NCBI RefSeq assembly: GCF_000482785.1
Contig: NZ_AXWS01000007.1
Location: forward strand, 1,054,001 to 1,118,000
DNA from: Derxia gummosa DSM 723
GTDB lineage: Bacteria > Pseudomonadota > Gammaproteobacteria > Burkholderiales > Burkholderiaceae_E
Direction: 5' to 3'
DNA length: 64,000 nucleotides
Below, one piece after another: positions 25,115 through 33,608 of the stretch. A model generated the notes under the pieces. That model was not told where the DNA came from. It made no database searches and saw only the letters and a program-made list of their open reading frames with translations. The translations under genes were made by a program, and so were the position numbers. Each line of letters opens with the position of its first letter. The first letter of the stretch is position 1.

Positions 25115-26506
25115 TCAAATTCCGGCCGAATTGCCACCGGTCGCGGCATCGGCCACTTGGGTAATGCGATTGTCATGCGCGTGCCTTGCCGCACTCACCG
25201 TCATCGAGTAGGTCAGCATCAGGCAATACCCGCCGATTCCTGCGTTGAATATTTCATGCGTTTCGACGAAGCCCGCGATCATCACCAGAAAACCTATCGA
25301 GGCGCAGGTGTAACCCGACCGGGTCGGGGACCGGAGCGGCACAACGAACACGAAATAGCCGAGGGTGATCACATACACGAGCAATCCGATCCCGCCCGAA
25401 TCTCCGAAGGCGCCGAGATACATGTTGTGCGGAGTCAGGATCGCGCCAAATGCAATCAGCCTGGCAGCCAGCACGGCCGTGAAGGGAGACATGCCGGTAT
25501 ATGCACCGGGGCCGCTTCCGATCCAGGGACTGCGCAACATGCTTTCGAAATAGGCAGCCCAGATATCGGTACGACCGGTCAGACTGGGATCACGTCCGAG
25601 CGCCTCCAGCACGAATGGCATCAGTACCTGACTCGCCAATGCCGACAGCAGAAATGAAATAAGCAGGATGACAAATGCGAGATCGGCCTTGAAACGCGAT
25701 GCGAGCAGTGGCAGCAACAGGCGATAGCCCGCACCGGACAATGCCATCACGAGTGCTCCCTTGGAACCGGAACCGAGAACGCACAGCGCACCGCCCACGG
25801 CAAGGCCATATCCGAGCAATCGCCGCCCGGGCCGGACAAATCCGAGTCCCACCACCAGACCGATCGAGCCAAACCAGCCGAAAATGTTTTTCCCGATGAA
25901 CAGACCACGCCACGCGCGTGCGTCACGATCCGCCTGAGTCCCGATTTCGGGAATGGCCACCACGACGAAAAGACTCAGCCCGACCAGAATGGCGAAGCAG
26001 GTCAGCAATGCCAGCTCGGCATTGTCGGAACTCACGACAATGCCAATGACCGTCGCGCAGGACAGCATCGCGAACCACAGGAAGTACATCCGGAACGACG
26101 TGGCTGGATCAAAGCCGATCAATGTGGAAATCATGCCGATCGCGGCCAGCGGCAGTATCGGCTTAAGCACGGTGACCAGGCGCTCCGATGAATTGACGGC
26201 CAATTCACGTGCAATCATTCCGAGAATCGAGAGCCACAGCAGATACTGGAATGGCACTCCGCCCGGCTTGTTGAGCTGCAGGTTTTCCACGCCACCGAAG
26301 CCTTTCTTCGGCGGATAAAGCCAGGCGGCACTGAACTGGACCAGCGCGATGAACATCACGAGGATATGCAGCCACTCGACGCGGGAGACTTCGCGTCGAG
26401 TGCGCCTGCTCACACCCGCAGGATCAGCGACGGGATCTGGCGTTAGGTAACGACCGAGGTCGTTGCCTATGTATCGTCGGTTATTGAACGGAATTATTCC
26501 AGGCAT
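25115..26506 (-). CDS. O-antigen ligase/polymerase-like membrane protein (Wzy-like), copy 2
   Basis: A 463-residue polytopic membrane protein with about 10-12 helices. The O-antigen ligase family signature is visible in the large periplasmic loop: LTGRDIW-type sequence (LTGRTDIWAAYFESM) followed by SPWIGSGPGAYTGM and then PHNMYLGAFGDSG. The first ATG is at 26506 (MPGIIPF); the frame continues to a TTG at 26530. Either choice overlaps the end of the GH16 gene (26 or 50 bases), so translation is probably coupled. Codon use is noticeably AT-richer than in the rest of the locus. The predicted role is polymerising the repeat unit flipped by the protein at 22846. Confidence 0.82.
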   Translation of the reverse strand: MPGIIPFNNRRYIGNDLGRYLTPDPVADPAGVSRRTRREVSRVEWLHILVMFIALVQFSAAWLYPPKKGFGGVENLQLNKPGGVPFQYLLWLSILGMIARELAVNSSERLVTVLKPILPLAAIGMISTLIGFDPATSFRMYFLWFAMLSCATVIGIVVSSDNAELALLTCFAILVGLSLFVVVAIPEIGTQADRDARAWRGLFIGKNIFGWFGSIGLVVGLGFVRPGRRLLGYGLAVGGALCVLGSGSKGALVMALSGAGYRLLLPLLASRFKADLAFVILLISFLLSALASQVLMPFVLEALGRDPSLTGRTDIWAAYFESMLRSPWIGSGPGAYTGMSPFTAVLAARLIAFGAILTPHNMYLGAFGDSGGIGLLVYVITLGYFVFVVPLRSPTRSGYTCASIGFLVMIAGFVETHEIFNAGIGGYCLMLTYSMTVSAARHAHDNRITQVADAATGGNSAGI

Positions 26507-27473
26507 AGACTGAAACCCAGTCAATTTCAAAACTGGCCGGGAATACGGTGTCGGCGTCTGGCGTTCCCGGCCAGCTGCCGCCTACTGCCAGATTGAGGAC
26601 CATGTAGAAAGTCTTGTCGAAACCCGGCGGCGTGGCGATTTCGCCCACGGCAACGCGATCGATGAACCAGGTGATTTTCTGCGGCGTAATGAGCGCGCCG
26701 TACACGTGAAATTCGGAATTCGCAGTCGGCGTATTGGTGCGGCAGCCCGACCGGCTGGTCGTGCCATCCGTATTGGTCCAATGGATCGCACCCAGCGCGA
26801 GCGTCGGCTCATAGCCGCGCGTTTCGATGATGTCGAGTTCCGGCGGCCAACTGCGATCGGTCGGCAGCAGCCAGAATGCCGGCCAGAGTCCACGACCCGC
26901 CGGAACTTTTGCCTTCACCTCGAAATAACCGTATTGCTGCGAAAACATGCCACGCGATTGCAGCATGCCCGAGACATAGGGGTAGTCATAGGCTGCCGAT
27001 TGAATCTCAGGCGGGGTCGGCTCGGCGACGATACGCAGCACGCCATCCTTGATCACGAAAGGGTTCTTGCGCATCGGCGTACTGGCGCGGCCCTTGTAGC
27101 CCTCATCGACATACAGTTCCATTTCACGATTGCCGAGCAGAGTCCGCTTCGCCATCCATTCATAGCCGAGCCAGCGGCGACCGACGGGGTCGTATCCGCC
27201 GTCGTAATGCGGCAACCAGCCGGTTCCATCGAGAACGAGCGTATCGAAGGGATCATGGAAACTGCGCTGAAGCTGTACCGGCGCGGTCGTGCTCGAAGGC
27301 ACGGCGCAGGCGTTCGCGGCAATTCCGGTCGGAACATCAAGCACGACGGTCGTATCCGGAGTAATCAATGAAGGATCGGCGGCACATGCGGCATCGATAT
27401 GAAAGAAGGCAATCAGGCTGGCAACGGTGGCAAGCGTTCCTGCGAGCTTGCCGAAAAGACGGGCGGTATTCAT
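26481..27473 (-). CDS. Secreted glycoside hydrolase family 16 (beta-glucanase-like)
   Basis: A 330-residue exported endo-glycosidase. The signal peptide spans about residues 1-31 (ending AACAAD). The GH16 catalytic motif is PELDIIETRG, with nucleophile Glu212, Asp214 and acid/base Glu217. GLWPAFWLLP before it and GSWPGTPDADTVFPASFEIDWVSVYAWN at the end are family blocks. The start at 27473 has AAAGGA 8 bases upstream. It is the first gene of the GH16-wzy-GT2-wzx operon. In succinoglycan systems a GH16 enzyme (ExoK) cleaves nascent polymer, and a similar length-control or release role is likely here. Its GC content is slightly lower than its neighbours. Confidence 0.92.
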   Translation of the reverse strand: MNTARLFGKLAGTLATVASLIAFFHIDAACAADPSLITPDTTVVLDVPTGIAANACAVPSSTTAPVQLQRSFHDPFDTLVLDGTGWLPHYDGGYDPVGRRWLGYEWMAKRTLLGNREMELYVDEGYKGRASTPMRKNPFVIKDGVLRIVAEPTPPEIQSAAYDYPYVSGMLQSRGMFSQQYGYFEVKAKVPAGRGLWPAFWLLPTDRSWPPELDIIETRGYEPTLALGAIHWTNTDGTTSRSGCRTNTPTANSEFHVYGALITPQKITWFIDRVAVGEIATPPGFDKTFYMVLNLAVGGSWPGTPDADTVFPASFEIDWVSVYAWNNSVQ

Positions 27474-27648
27474 CCGTTCATCCTTTTCGGGGTGGAATTC
27501 GGCTTTGTCATGGCCATGGGCCATCAAAGAGTCCACACACGCTATCGCAGGGCGTAATCCGGTGTAATCGGAATGACAGGGCGATTTCCGGCTGAAACTC
27601 CTTAGCGAGGGTTAGGACACGTCCCGAGCCTGCTCAGGGAATTGCATG

Positions 27649-27678
27649 AAAAACGTGGAATCCTTCTCTTTTGGATTC
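27649..27678 (-). terminator. Possible Rho-independent terminator after the xrtB operon
   Basis: On the minus strand GAATCC (27678-27673) and GGATTC (27663-27658) form a 6-bp stem around a 9-base loop, followed after four bases by TTTTT (27653-27649). It sits 75 bases past the end of the acyltransferase gene. The short stem makes it only moderately convincing. Confidence 0.45.
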
Positions 27679-27752
27679 GATGCACACCGTGCACATCAAG
27701 AATTCAGCGGTAGCAGTCGATCCGCGAGGGAAAGCTGAAAATCTGAAAAAGG

Positions 27753-28415
27753 TCACTCCCAGGTCTTGAAGACGAGGCCGTCACCGCCGGCTTCGCGCGT
27801 GCGCAACACCTTGGCGGGCAGTCCGCCGACGACCACGTCGCTGTCGGCAATGCGGCGGGTGACGACGGCGCCGAGGCCGACCACGACCCGGTCGCCAATG
27901 CCGCTGCCCGGCGCGAAGCGCGCGGCCGAGCCGACATAGCAGTTGCGGCCGATGCGGATGTCGCGGTCGACCACGCTGGCGCCGTGGGTCCAGAACTGGC
28001 TGTCGCGCCCGGCGATCCAGCTGCCGTCGCCGACGCTGATCTCGCCGTACACGTCGAAGAAGTGGTTCTCGTGCACGAGGCAGTCGCTGCCGAACACGAG
28101 CCGGCGCGCATAGCCCATGTGAGCCTTGCCGTCGGAGGCGGCGACCGCCGTGCATTCGAAGCGGTTCCAGCGGCCGATGAAGGTGCGCGCGCCGAGGCTG
28201 ACCTTCATCGGACCGAGCAGCCGGGTGCTGCGCCCGATCACGACCTTCTCGCCGCATTCGAAGTCGTCGACGGCCACGACGGCGCCGAGCCCGAAGCGCG
28301 TGCCGGCGCCGATGCGGTAGCCGAAGAAGCTGCGATAGGCGAAGGCGCGCAGCTTGCCGACGGGAATGGCCGAGACGGCAAGCGCGAGCAGCAGGCGGAC
28401 CTTGTTGGATGCCAC
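27753..28415 (-). CDS. Left-handed beta-helix acyltransferase (putative colanic-acid-type O-acetyltransferase)
   Basis: A 220-residue protein with hexapeptide repeats from about residue 45 on: IGAGTRFGLGAVVAVD, CGEKVVIGRSTRLLGPM, VSLGARTFIGRW, then IRIGRNCYVGSAARFAPGSGIGDRVVVGLGAVVTRRI. It ends with the typical VVGGLPAKVL tail. This is a trimeric acetyl-CoA-dependent acyltransferase, probably decorating a sugar of the repeat unit. It has an N-terminal hydrophobic helix (VRLLLALAVSAI). The GTG start at 28415 is the best available after the upstream gene's stop, but no ribosome site is visible, so translation may be coupled. It is the last gene of the epsB-xrtB operon. Confidence 0.78.
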   Translation of the reverse strand: MASNKVRLLLALAVSAIPVGKLRAFAYRSFFGYRIGAGTRFGLGAVVAVDDFECGEKVVIGRSTRLLGPMKVSLGARTFIGRWNRFECTAVAASDGKAHMGYARRLVFGSDCLVHENHFFDVYGEISVGDGSWIAGRDSQFWTHGASVVDRDIRIGRNCYVGSAARFAPGSGIGDRVVVGLGAVVTRRIADSDVVVGGLPAKVLRTREAGGDGLVFKTWE

Positions 28416-28440
28416 GGGAAATCCGGTGTGAGGGAGGAGA

Positions 28441-29619
28441 TCAGGATTGCGGACGCGGCGCCGGACGCAGGCCGGCGCGCCGGGCGAGCGCATCCTCGTA
28501 GAGCGCGCGGGTGCGCTGGCCGATGTCGGCCCACTTGTCGGCGGCGCTGCCGGCCGGCGGCGCGGGGCGCTGCTCGATGGAATGCGCGATGGCTTCTGCA
28601 AGCGCTTGCACGTCGCCGCCGGGCAGCAGCGCGCCCTCGACGCCCTCACGCAGGTCTTCGGCAAAGATGCCGACGCGGCTGGCGATCATCCATTTGCCGA
28701 GCGACTTGACCAGGAAGTACACGCCGCTCGCGTCGATCTGCCGGTAGGGGAAGACGAAGCAGTCGGCGGCGCCGAACAGCAGCGCCATCTCCTCTTCCGA
28801 CTGGCGCGCGAGGCGCAGGTCGAACACGTCGCCGAGGCCGAGCTCGGCGATGCGCGCGAGCAGCGGCGCCATCTCCATGCGCGGCCGACCGGCGACGATG
28901 ACCTTCGCCCTGGCGCGCAGCGCGGGCGGGAGCTGGCCGATCGCTTCGATGAGCAGGTCGAGCCCCTTGTAGGGCTTGATCTCGCCGAACAGCACGAAGG
29001 TCCAGCGCGGGTCGGCCGAGGCTTCGGCGCGCGCCGGCACCGGCAGCGGCAGCTGGAGCGGACCGTGCGGGATGACGGCGATCTTGGCCTCGGGCACGCC
29101 GCGCTCGATCAGGTTGCGGCGCCCGCCCTGGGTATGGACGACGACGCGGCTGGCGAGCCTGATCGGCAGGTCGAAACCGGCGTTCTGCAGGAAGGACATG
29201 CGCTCGCCGTTGAACGGCACGGTGTCGTGCACCGTGAGCACGACCGGGCAGACCCGGCTGATGAGCCACATGCCGATCACGTCGAGCGGCGGCACCACGG
29301 TCCACTGGAAGTGCACCACGTCGGGCCGACGCACGAGCACGCGGCCGAACAGCAGCGCGAGTCCCTTGAGGTGCGCGAGTCCCTTGGCGACCGGGCGCAG
29401 CTTGCGCGGAATCCACTCGGCCTCGTCGGTGTGGCGATAGAAGAAGTCGTCGGTCTGGGCGGCGGGCAGTTCGCGCCGGTCCTTGCGGCGCACCGGGCGC
29501 ACGGCCCAGGTCGGACGCACGCCGGCCTCGACCAGACCGGCGCCGAGTGCCGCGTCGTAGGGCGCGGTGAACAGCGAGGGGTCGACGAGGATGACCTTGA
29601 GCTGGCCGGAGGCGGTCAT
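28441..29619 (-). CDS. Glycosyltransferase family 4
   Basis: A 392-residue GT-B enzyme. The N-terminal domain contains HFQWTVVPPLDVIGMWLISR and VVLTVHDTVPFNGERM, and the hinge has VIPHGPLQLPLPVP. The C-terminal domain has FVLFGEIKPYKGLDLLIEA and the acidic loop ADCFVFPYRQIDASGVYFLVK, with a less canonical E-x7-E region. The start overlaps the preceding GT2 stop by four bases (ATGA). Family members of this form occur in EPS loci as GT4 with H(D/N)-type acceptor sites. It contains the perfect copy of the recurring palindrome (28597). Confidence 0.88.
   Translation of the reverse strand: MTASGQLKVILVDPSLFTAPYDAALGAGLVEAGVRPTWAVRPVRRKDRRELPAAQTDDFFYRHTDEAEWIPRKLRPVAKGLAHLKGLALLFGRVLVRRPDVVHFQWTVVPPLDVIGMWLISRVCPVVLTVHDTVPFNGERMSFLQNAGFDLPIRLASRVVVHTQGGRRNLIERGVPEAKIAVIPHGPLQLPLPVPARAEASADPRWTFVLFGEIKPYKGLDLLIEAIGQLPPALRARAKVIVAGRPRMEMAPLLARIAELGLGDVFDLRLARQSEEEMALLFGAADCFVFPYRQIDASGVYFLVKSLGKWMIASRVGIFAEDLREGVEGALLPGGDVQALAEAIAHSIEQRPAPPAGSAADKWADIGQRTRALYEDALARRAGLRPAPRPQS
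28597..28610. repeat. Perfect palindrome TGCAAGCGCTTGCA
   Basis: An exact 14-base palindrome inside the GT4 gene. On the coding (minus) strand it is GTG CAA GCG CTT GCA GAA (Val-Gln-Ala-Leu-Ala-Glu). CAA, CTT and GCA are rare here, so the DNA word rather than the peptide seems to be kept. Confidence 0.7.
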
Positions 29620-30674
29620 GCGCGGCTCCCGGAAGTGGCGGGCGCGAGCACGAGCGGCTCGGCGGCCTCGACCGACCACGGCTTTTCGCGCACGGTGATC
29701 AGCCCGTTGAAGAAGCCCAGCGCCCAGGCGTTGTGCATGACGAAGGCGGCCGGTCCGGCCAGCAGGCCGCAGGTCGAACGCTGCCGCAGCGCGATCCACA
29801 CCGAGATCCAGGCCAGCGCGCCGAGATAGGCGCCCGGCAGCACGAGCGCCGCCGGCAGCAGCGGCGAGACCGCGAGCGCGACGAGACCGAGCGCGAGGTT
29901 GGCCGGCACCGCGAGCTGGCGCGGCCGCCAGGAACCCGGATGCCGCCGCACCGTGCGCGAGCGGCCGCGGCCGTAGTTGAAGTACTGCTTCCACAGCGCG
30001 CCGAGCGTGGCGCGCGGGTGATAGGCGAGGCGGATGTCGGAATCGAGCCAGATGCGCGAGCCGAGCGCGCGCTGGCGACAGTCGAGTTCGGCGTCCTCGT
30101 TGTGGGTGTAGGTCTCGTCATAGCCGCCGGCGCGCAGAAAGGACTGCATGCGGAAGGCGGCGTGATGGCCGTGATCGACATAGCCGCTGCGGCGTCCGCC
30201 GCGATGCGCCGAGCCGCCCGAGCCGATGAGGGTGTCCGACACCCAGGCGACGGCGCGCTGGACGCAGCGGTCGCCGGTCGAGTCCATCGGGACGACGACC
30301 GCGTCGGCGCCGGTGCGGTCGATGGCCTCGACGAGCCGGCTCAGGAAGCCGGTCGGGTAGATCGCATGCGCGTCGCAGCGCACGAGCAGTTCGGCACCGG
30401 CGCCGAACTGGCGCGCGGCGAGGTTGACGGCGGCGCTTTGCAGACGGCGCGGGTTGTGCAGCAGGCGCACGTTGGCGCGCGCGGCGGCGATGCGCTCGAC
30501 GATGGCCTGGGTGCCGTCGCCGCTGCCGCCGTCGGCGACGACGAGGTCGAGGCGGGCGTCGCGCGGCGGATCGGCCAGCAGCGAGGCGATCACGCCCTCG
30601 ATGGTGCGGGCTTCGTTGAGCGTGGGAATCACGACCAGGATTGATCGCTTCATCGCGGTGTCGGCTGTTGTCAT
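29616..30674 (-). CDS. Glycosyltransferase family 2 (ExoA-like)
   Basis: A 352-residue membrane-associated GT-A transferase. It opens with ILVVIPTLNEARTIEGVIASL, then LVVADGGSGDGTQAIVERI and LLVRCDAHAIYPTGF (metal-binding D-x-H). HNEDAELDCRQRALGSRIW is the catalytic-base region. Two to three hydrophobic helices follow (about residues 255-330), as in ExoA of succinoglycan synthesis. An alternative start at 30653 (MKRSILVV) would shorten it by seven residues; neither has a clear ribosome site. It lies 23 bases below epsI and overlaps the next GT4 gene. Confidence 0.89.
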   Translation of the reverse strand: MTTADTAMKRSILVVIPTLNEARTIEGVIASLLADPPRDARLDLVVADGGSGDGTQAIVERIAAARANVRLLHNPRRLQSAAVNLAARQFGAGAELLVRCDAHAIYPTGFLSRLVEAIDRTGADAVVVPMDSTGDRCVQRAVAWVSDTLIGSGGSAHRGGRRSGYVDHGHHAAFRMQSFLRAGGYDETYTHNEDAELDCRQRALGSRIWLDSDIRLAYHPRATLGALWKQYFNYGRGRSRTVRRHPGSWRPRQLAVPANLALGLVALAVSPLLPAALVLPGAYLGALAWISVWIALRQRSTCGLLAGPAAFVMHNAWALGFFNGLITVREKPWSVEAAEPLVLAPATSGSRA

Positions 30675-30697
30675 GGCGGTACCGGACTTGGACGGGA

Positions 30698-31420
30698 TCA
30701 GCGCAGCAGCAGCGGACGGATCTCGTCCGAGCTGCCGGCGGCGATGTCGGCGAGGAAGGCTTCGAGCTGAAGCCAGGTGGCGGTGGCCTCGGCCGGACTG
30801 GCGATGAGGCGCGAGGCGCGCACCAGCACGCCGTCGGGCACATGGCCGTCGAGGCCGTCGAGCAGGATCTGCATGCGGGCGTCCCAGCTGGCGTCGCTGT
30901 ACTGCTCGCCGGTGCGCAGCCAGTACACGACGGCTTCGAGCCGGCCGGCGCGCTGGGCCAGCAGGCGCCTGCCGATGACCGGGCGGCCGCCGATCGAGGT
31001 GAAGCCGAAACGCGCCGGCTCGACCGTCAGCAGCGCGAAGCCCTGGGAGCGGTAGCAGAGGTCGGGGCGATGGATCTTCACTTCCTGGCGCTGCACGCGC
31101 GCATAGGCGATCGCGAGCATCGCGATGTCGCCGGCGCCGTTGCGGTAGTTGCGCATCACGACCTGGTCATAGGGCCGGCTGTTGTCGGTGCCGCTGCCGT
31201 CGCCGGTAAGGTCGAGGCCGGTCTGCGCCACGGGCGAGGGCACGACGACCCAGTCGGCGACGCGGGTCGGGATGCCGGCGTCGAGCGGCATCCCGACCGC
31301 CTCGACGGTGCGCGTGGGCGCGAGCGCGCCCGACAGCAGCGGCGAGATCGCCATCGCGAGCGCCAGCAGCAGCGCGAGTCCGAACGGCAGCGGCGGCAGG
31401 GCGGCGAGCGCGCGGTTCAT
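30698..31420 (-). CDS. epsI: Exosortase B-associated protein EpsI
   Basis: A 240-residue protein with one N-terminal membrane helix (LPFGLALLLALAMAIS), followed by a periplasmic domain of the EpsI/DUF3485 family. Blocks seen are VVMRNYRNGAGDIAMLAIAY, IHRPDLCYRSQGF and VVYWLRTGEQYSDASW, which match the EpsI pattern of a conserved Cys in a PDxCY motif and WYW-like segment. Its start overlaps the xrtB stop (ATGA), and the pair is the hallmark of exosortase loci. Its biochemical role is not firmly known; it may assist exosortase in surface protein sorting coupled to exopolysaccharide. Confidence 0.9.
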   Translation of the reverse strand: MNRALAALPPLPFGLALLLALAMAISPLLSGALAPTRTVEAVGMPLDAGIPTRVADWVVVPSPVAQTGLDLTGDGSGTDNSRPYDQVVMRNYRNGAGDIAMLAIAYARVQRQEVKIHRPDLCYRSQGFALLTVEPARFGFTSIGGRPVIGRRLLAQRAGRLEAVVYWLRTGEQYSDASWDARMQILLDGLDGHVPDGVLVRASRLIASPAEATATWLQLEAFLADIAAGSSDEIRPLLLR

Positions 31421-32304
31421 CGGCCCACCGCCGTTCCGACGGCGCGCAGCAGCTGGTCGAGCAGATAGAGCACGATCAGCGCGATCACGAACAGCATCAC
31501 GCCCGCGAAGTAGTGCACGAAGCCCTGCCCCGCCGCATCGCCCCAGTAGTAGGTGATGAGCGCGAGCGTGATGACGCGCAGCGTGTTGGAGAGGAAGGAC
31601 ACCGGCACGATCAGGATCGCCATGCCGAGGTTGCGCAGCACCGAGGGATGGCGCATCAGGTTCAGGTAGAAGACGCCGACCGCCTCCAGCGTGAACAGCG
31701 AGTTGAGGCCGGCGCAGGCATCGGCCACGAGCAGCTGGTAGGGACCGATCGAGAGGATCACGCCCTCGCGCGCGACCGGGTAGCCGACGCGCCAGAGGAT
31801 CTGCTCGGCCACGACCGACACACCGGTCTTGAGCGGCTGGGTGATGCCGTCGACGAACACCGTCGGCAACGGGATCACGAACAGCAGGAAGGCGATCGGG
31901 AACCAGAGGCGGCCCACCAAGCGCGGTCCGATGCAGGCCAGCCCGAGGCCCGTGACGACCGGGATCAGCGACCCGACCTCGGCCAGCAGCAGCGCCTGCG
32001 AGCGTCCGAGCACATGCGCGGCGATGCCGAAGGCGACCAGCAGCCCGCCCGCGACGGGCAGCGGACGGTCGGCGCCGGCATCGTCACGGGCCAGCGCCCG
32101 GCCGGCGCCACGGACCAGCAGCCAGAGCGCGATGCCGAACACCATCGGGCCGTGGCGGTTGGAATCCTGGCGCCACATCGTCGTTGCGAGCTCCGCGACA
32201 GTTGGCAGATACATCGCAAGCAATCCGGCCGCCAATGTCAGCCATGCGAGGTGGCCGCGTTGCAATGGCGCGGTGCGCGCCGGGATGGCAAAAGGCGTTG
32301 ACAT
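31417..32304 (-). CDS. xrtB: Exosortase B (XrtB/EpsH family)
   Basis: A 295-residue polytopic membrane cysteine protease-transpeptidase with about eight helices. The catalytic triad of exosortases is intact: Cys197 in VADACAGLNSLFTL, Arg243 in SFLSNTLRVITLAL and His264 in QGFVHYFAGVMLF. The start at 32304 gives the expected cytoplasmic N terminus; the 26 upstream residues look non-coding. It lies 110 bases after the GT gene and overlaps epsI. Exosortases process C-terminal PEP-CTERM-type sorting signals, yet no protein with such a signal is encoded in this window, so substrates must be elsewhere. Confidence 0.92.
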   Translation of the reverse strand: MSTPFAIPARTAPLQRGHLAWLTLAAGLLAMYLPTVAELATTMWRQDSNRHGPMVFGIALWLLVRGAGRALARDDAGADRPLPVAGGLLVAFGIAAHVLGRSQALLLAEVGSLIPVVTGLGLACIGPRLVGRLWFPIAFLLFVIPLPTVFVDGITQPLKTGVSVVAEQILWRVGYPVAREGVILSIGPYQLLVADACAGLNSLFTLEAVGVFYLNLMRHPSVLRNLGMAILIVPVSFLSNTLRVITLALITYYWGDAAGQGFVHYFAGVMLFVIALIVLYLLDQLLRAVGTAVGR

Positions 32305-32414
32305 AGGAAGGACGGCTCGAAGGCGCAAGCGCGAGGGGCCGGCTTGCCGTATCGCGCCACGACAAGTCGGGGCTTGCCGCATTGCACGATCACGTGGGCA
32401 GGCCGGCGCCGGAT

Positions 32415-33608
32415 TCAGGCATTGACCGAAAGCGGCTCCGTATTGGCCGGCGCAATTCCGTAAAGCCGGACGACCGCGTCGCGGAATTCAGTCATGCGGA
32501 AACGACGGCGGGCTTCGTCGCGCGCAAGTTTCGCCAGTGAATTTCGCTGCGCGGCGTTTTCGAGCAAATAGCCGACATACCGCACAAATTCATCCGGACT
32601 GTGGGCAATTAACCCCGTCGAGCCGTGACGGATCAAATCGGCATGGCCAAACGAGAATTGGGCGACACAGGCGCAACCGGCCGCCATGGCCGAAGCGAGC
32701 CGAATCGGGAACCCGCCGTCGGTATCGGGCTGGACATAGATCGCGGCCGAGGCGAGCCGACGGGCGATCTCGACATCGTCGTTGCTGACGACGATCTCGA
32801 CACCGGCCGCCTTGAGACGGGCACGGTCGGGGGCATCGACCTCGCCGACCCAGCAGAAGCGCACCGGCGGCGTCTCGCTCGCGAGGAAAACCGCGAGCCG
32901 GGTGAAGCGGCTGACGGCCTGATCGTCGTCGGGCGAGCCGGCGGCGGCGACGATCAGCCCGTCGACCTCGGCATCGGCACGGATCGCGTCGAAGTAGGCG
33001 TCGGGCACGGCGGCTTCGAGCAGGTCGGTATCGGTGCCGGTCGAGCGGCGCAGCCAGTGCGCCTCGTGCGGGACGGTCGCGACCGGGGTCTGCGACGCGG
33101 CGCCGGTGAGTCGCATGACGGCGCGCGTCAGCACCAGGCCCAGACGGCGCCAGGTGGTGACCGCACGCGAACCGTGGGGCGAGTAGAAGACCCGCGCGCG
33201 GTGCGCGCTCTCTCCGAGCAGGAAGGCGCTCATGAGGCAGGGCAGCAGGCCATGCAGATGGATGGCGCTGAAGCGCATGTCGGTGAGCACCTTCTGCAGC
33301 ACGGCACGCAGTGCAAGCCAGCCCACGGGCACGACGATGACCTGGACGCCGGGCGGCAGGGATTCATGCAGCTTGCGATGCCGGTCGTTCGCAAACATGA
33401 CGACGACCTGCACGACGTCGAACGCGTCGAGCGCGCGGCAAGCGGCGCCGATGTAGGCAAAGGCCCGCTGGTCCACCCGCCCTGCCACATGCAGGATTGC
33501 CGAAGCCGTGGGCGCGACGGCCGACGGCGCGCCACGTCCGGCGAGGCCGGGAGCGATGGCGCCGTCGGGGCCGCTGCGAGAGGTGAGCTGCTGCTGCATC
33601 AGAGTCAT
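32415..33608 (-). CDS. Glycosyltransferase (GT4-like)
   Basis: A 397-residue GT-B type protein. The N-terminal half has SAILHVAGRVDQRAFAYI, VIVVPVGWLALRAVL and RVFYSPHGSRAVTTW, which is typical for the GT4 acceptor domain. The C-terminal half includes FCWVGEVDAPDRARLKAAG and the donor loop IYVQPDTDGGFPIRLASAMAAG, an E-less variant of the usual EGFG..EAM signature. It overlaps the epsB stop by four bases (ATGA), so it is translated right after the priming enzyme and may add the second sugar. The sugar specificity cannot be read. Confidence 0.82.
   Translation of the reverse strand: MTLMQQQLTSRSGPDGAIAPGLAGRGAPSAVAPTASAILHVAGRVDQRAFAYIGAACRALDAFDVVQVVVMFANDRHRKLHESLPPGVQVIVVPVGWLALRAVLQKVLTDMRFSAIHLHGLLPCLMSAFLLGESAHRARVFYSPHGSRAVTTWRRLGLVLTRAVMRLTGAASQTPVATVPHEAHWLRRSTGTDTDLLEAAVPDAYFDAIRADAEVDGLIVAAAGSPDDDQAVSRFTRLAVFLASETPPVRFCWVGEVDAPDRARLKAAGVEIVVSNDDVEIARRLASAAIYVQPDTDGGFPIRLASAMAAGCACVAQFSFGHADLIRHGSTGLIAHSPDEFVRYVGYLLENAAQRNSLAKLARDEARRRFRMTEFRDAVVRLYGIAPANTEPLSVNA

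Noticed and set aside
6161-26455. Near-identical 16-base words GCGTTAGG(A/T)AACGACC at 6161 and 26440, near the 5' ends of two minus-strand genes
   Set aside because: A pair of 16-mers with one mismatch is expected by chance many times in 64 kb, and both are within coding sequence.
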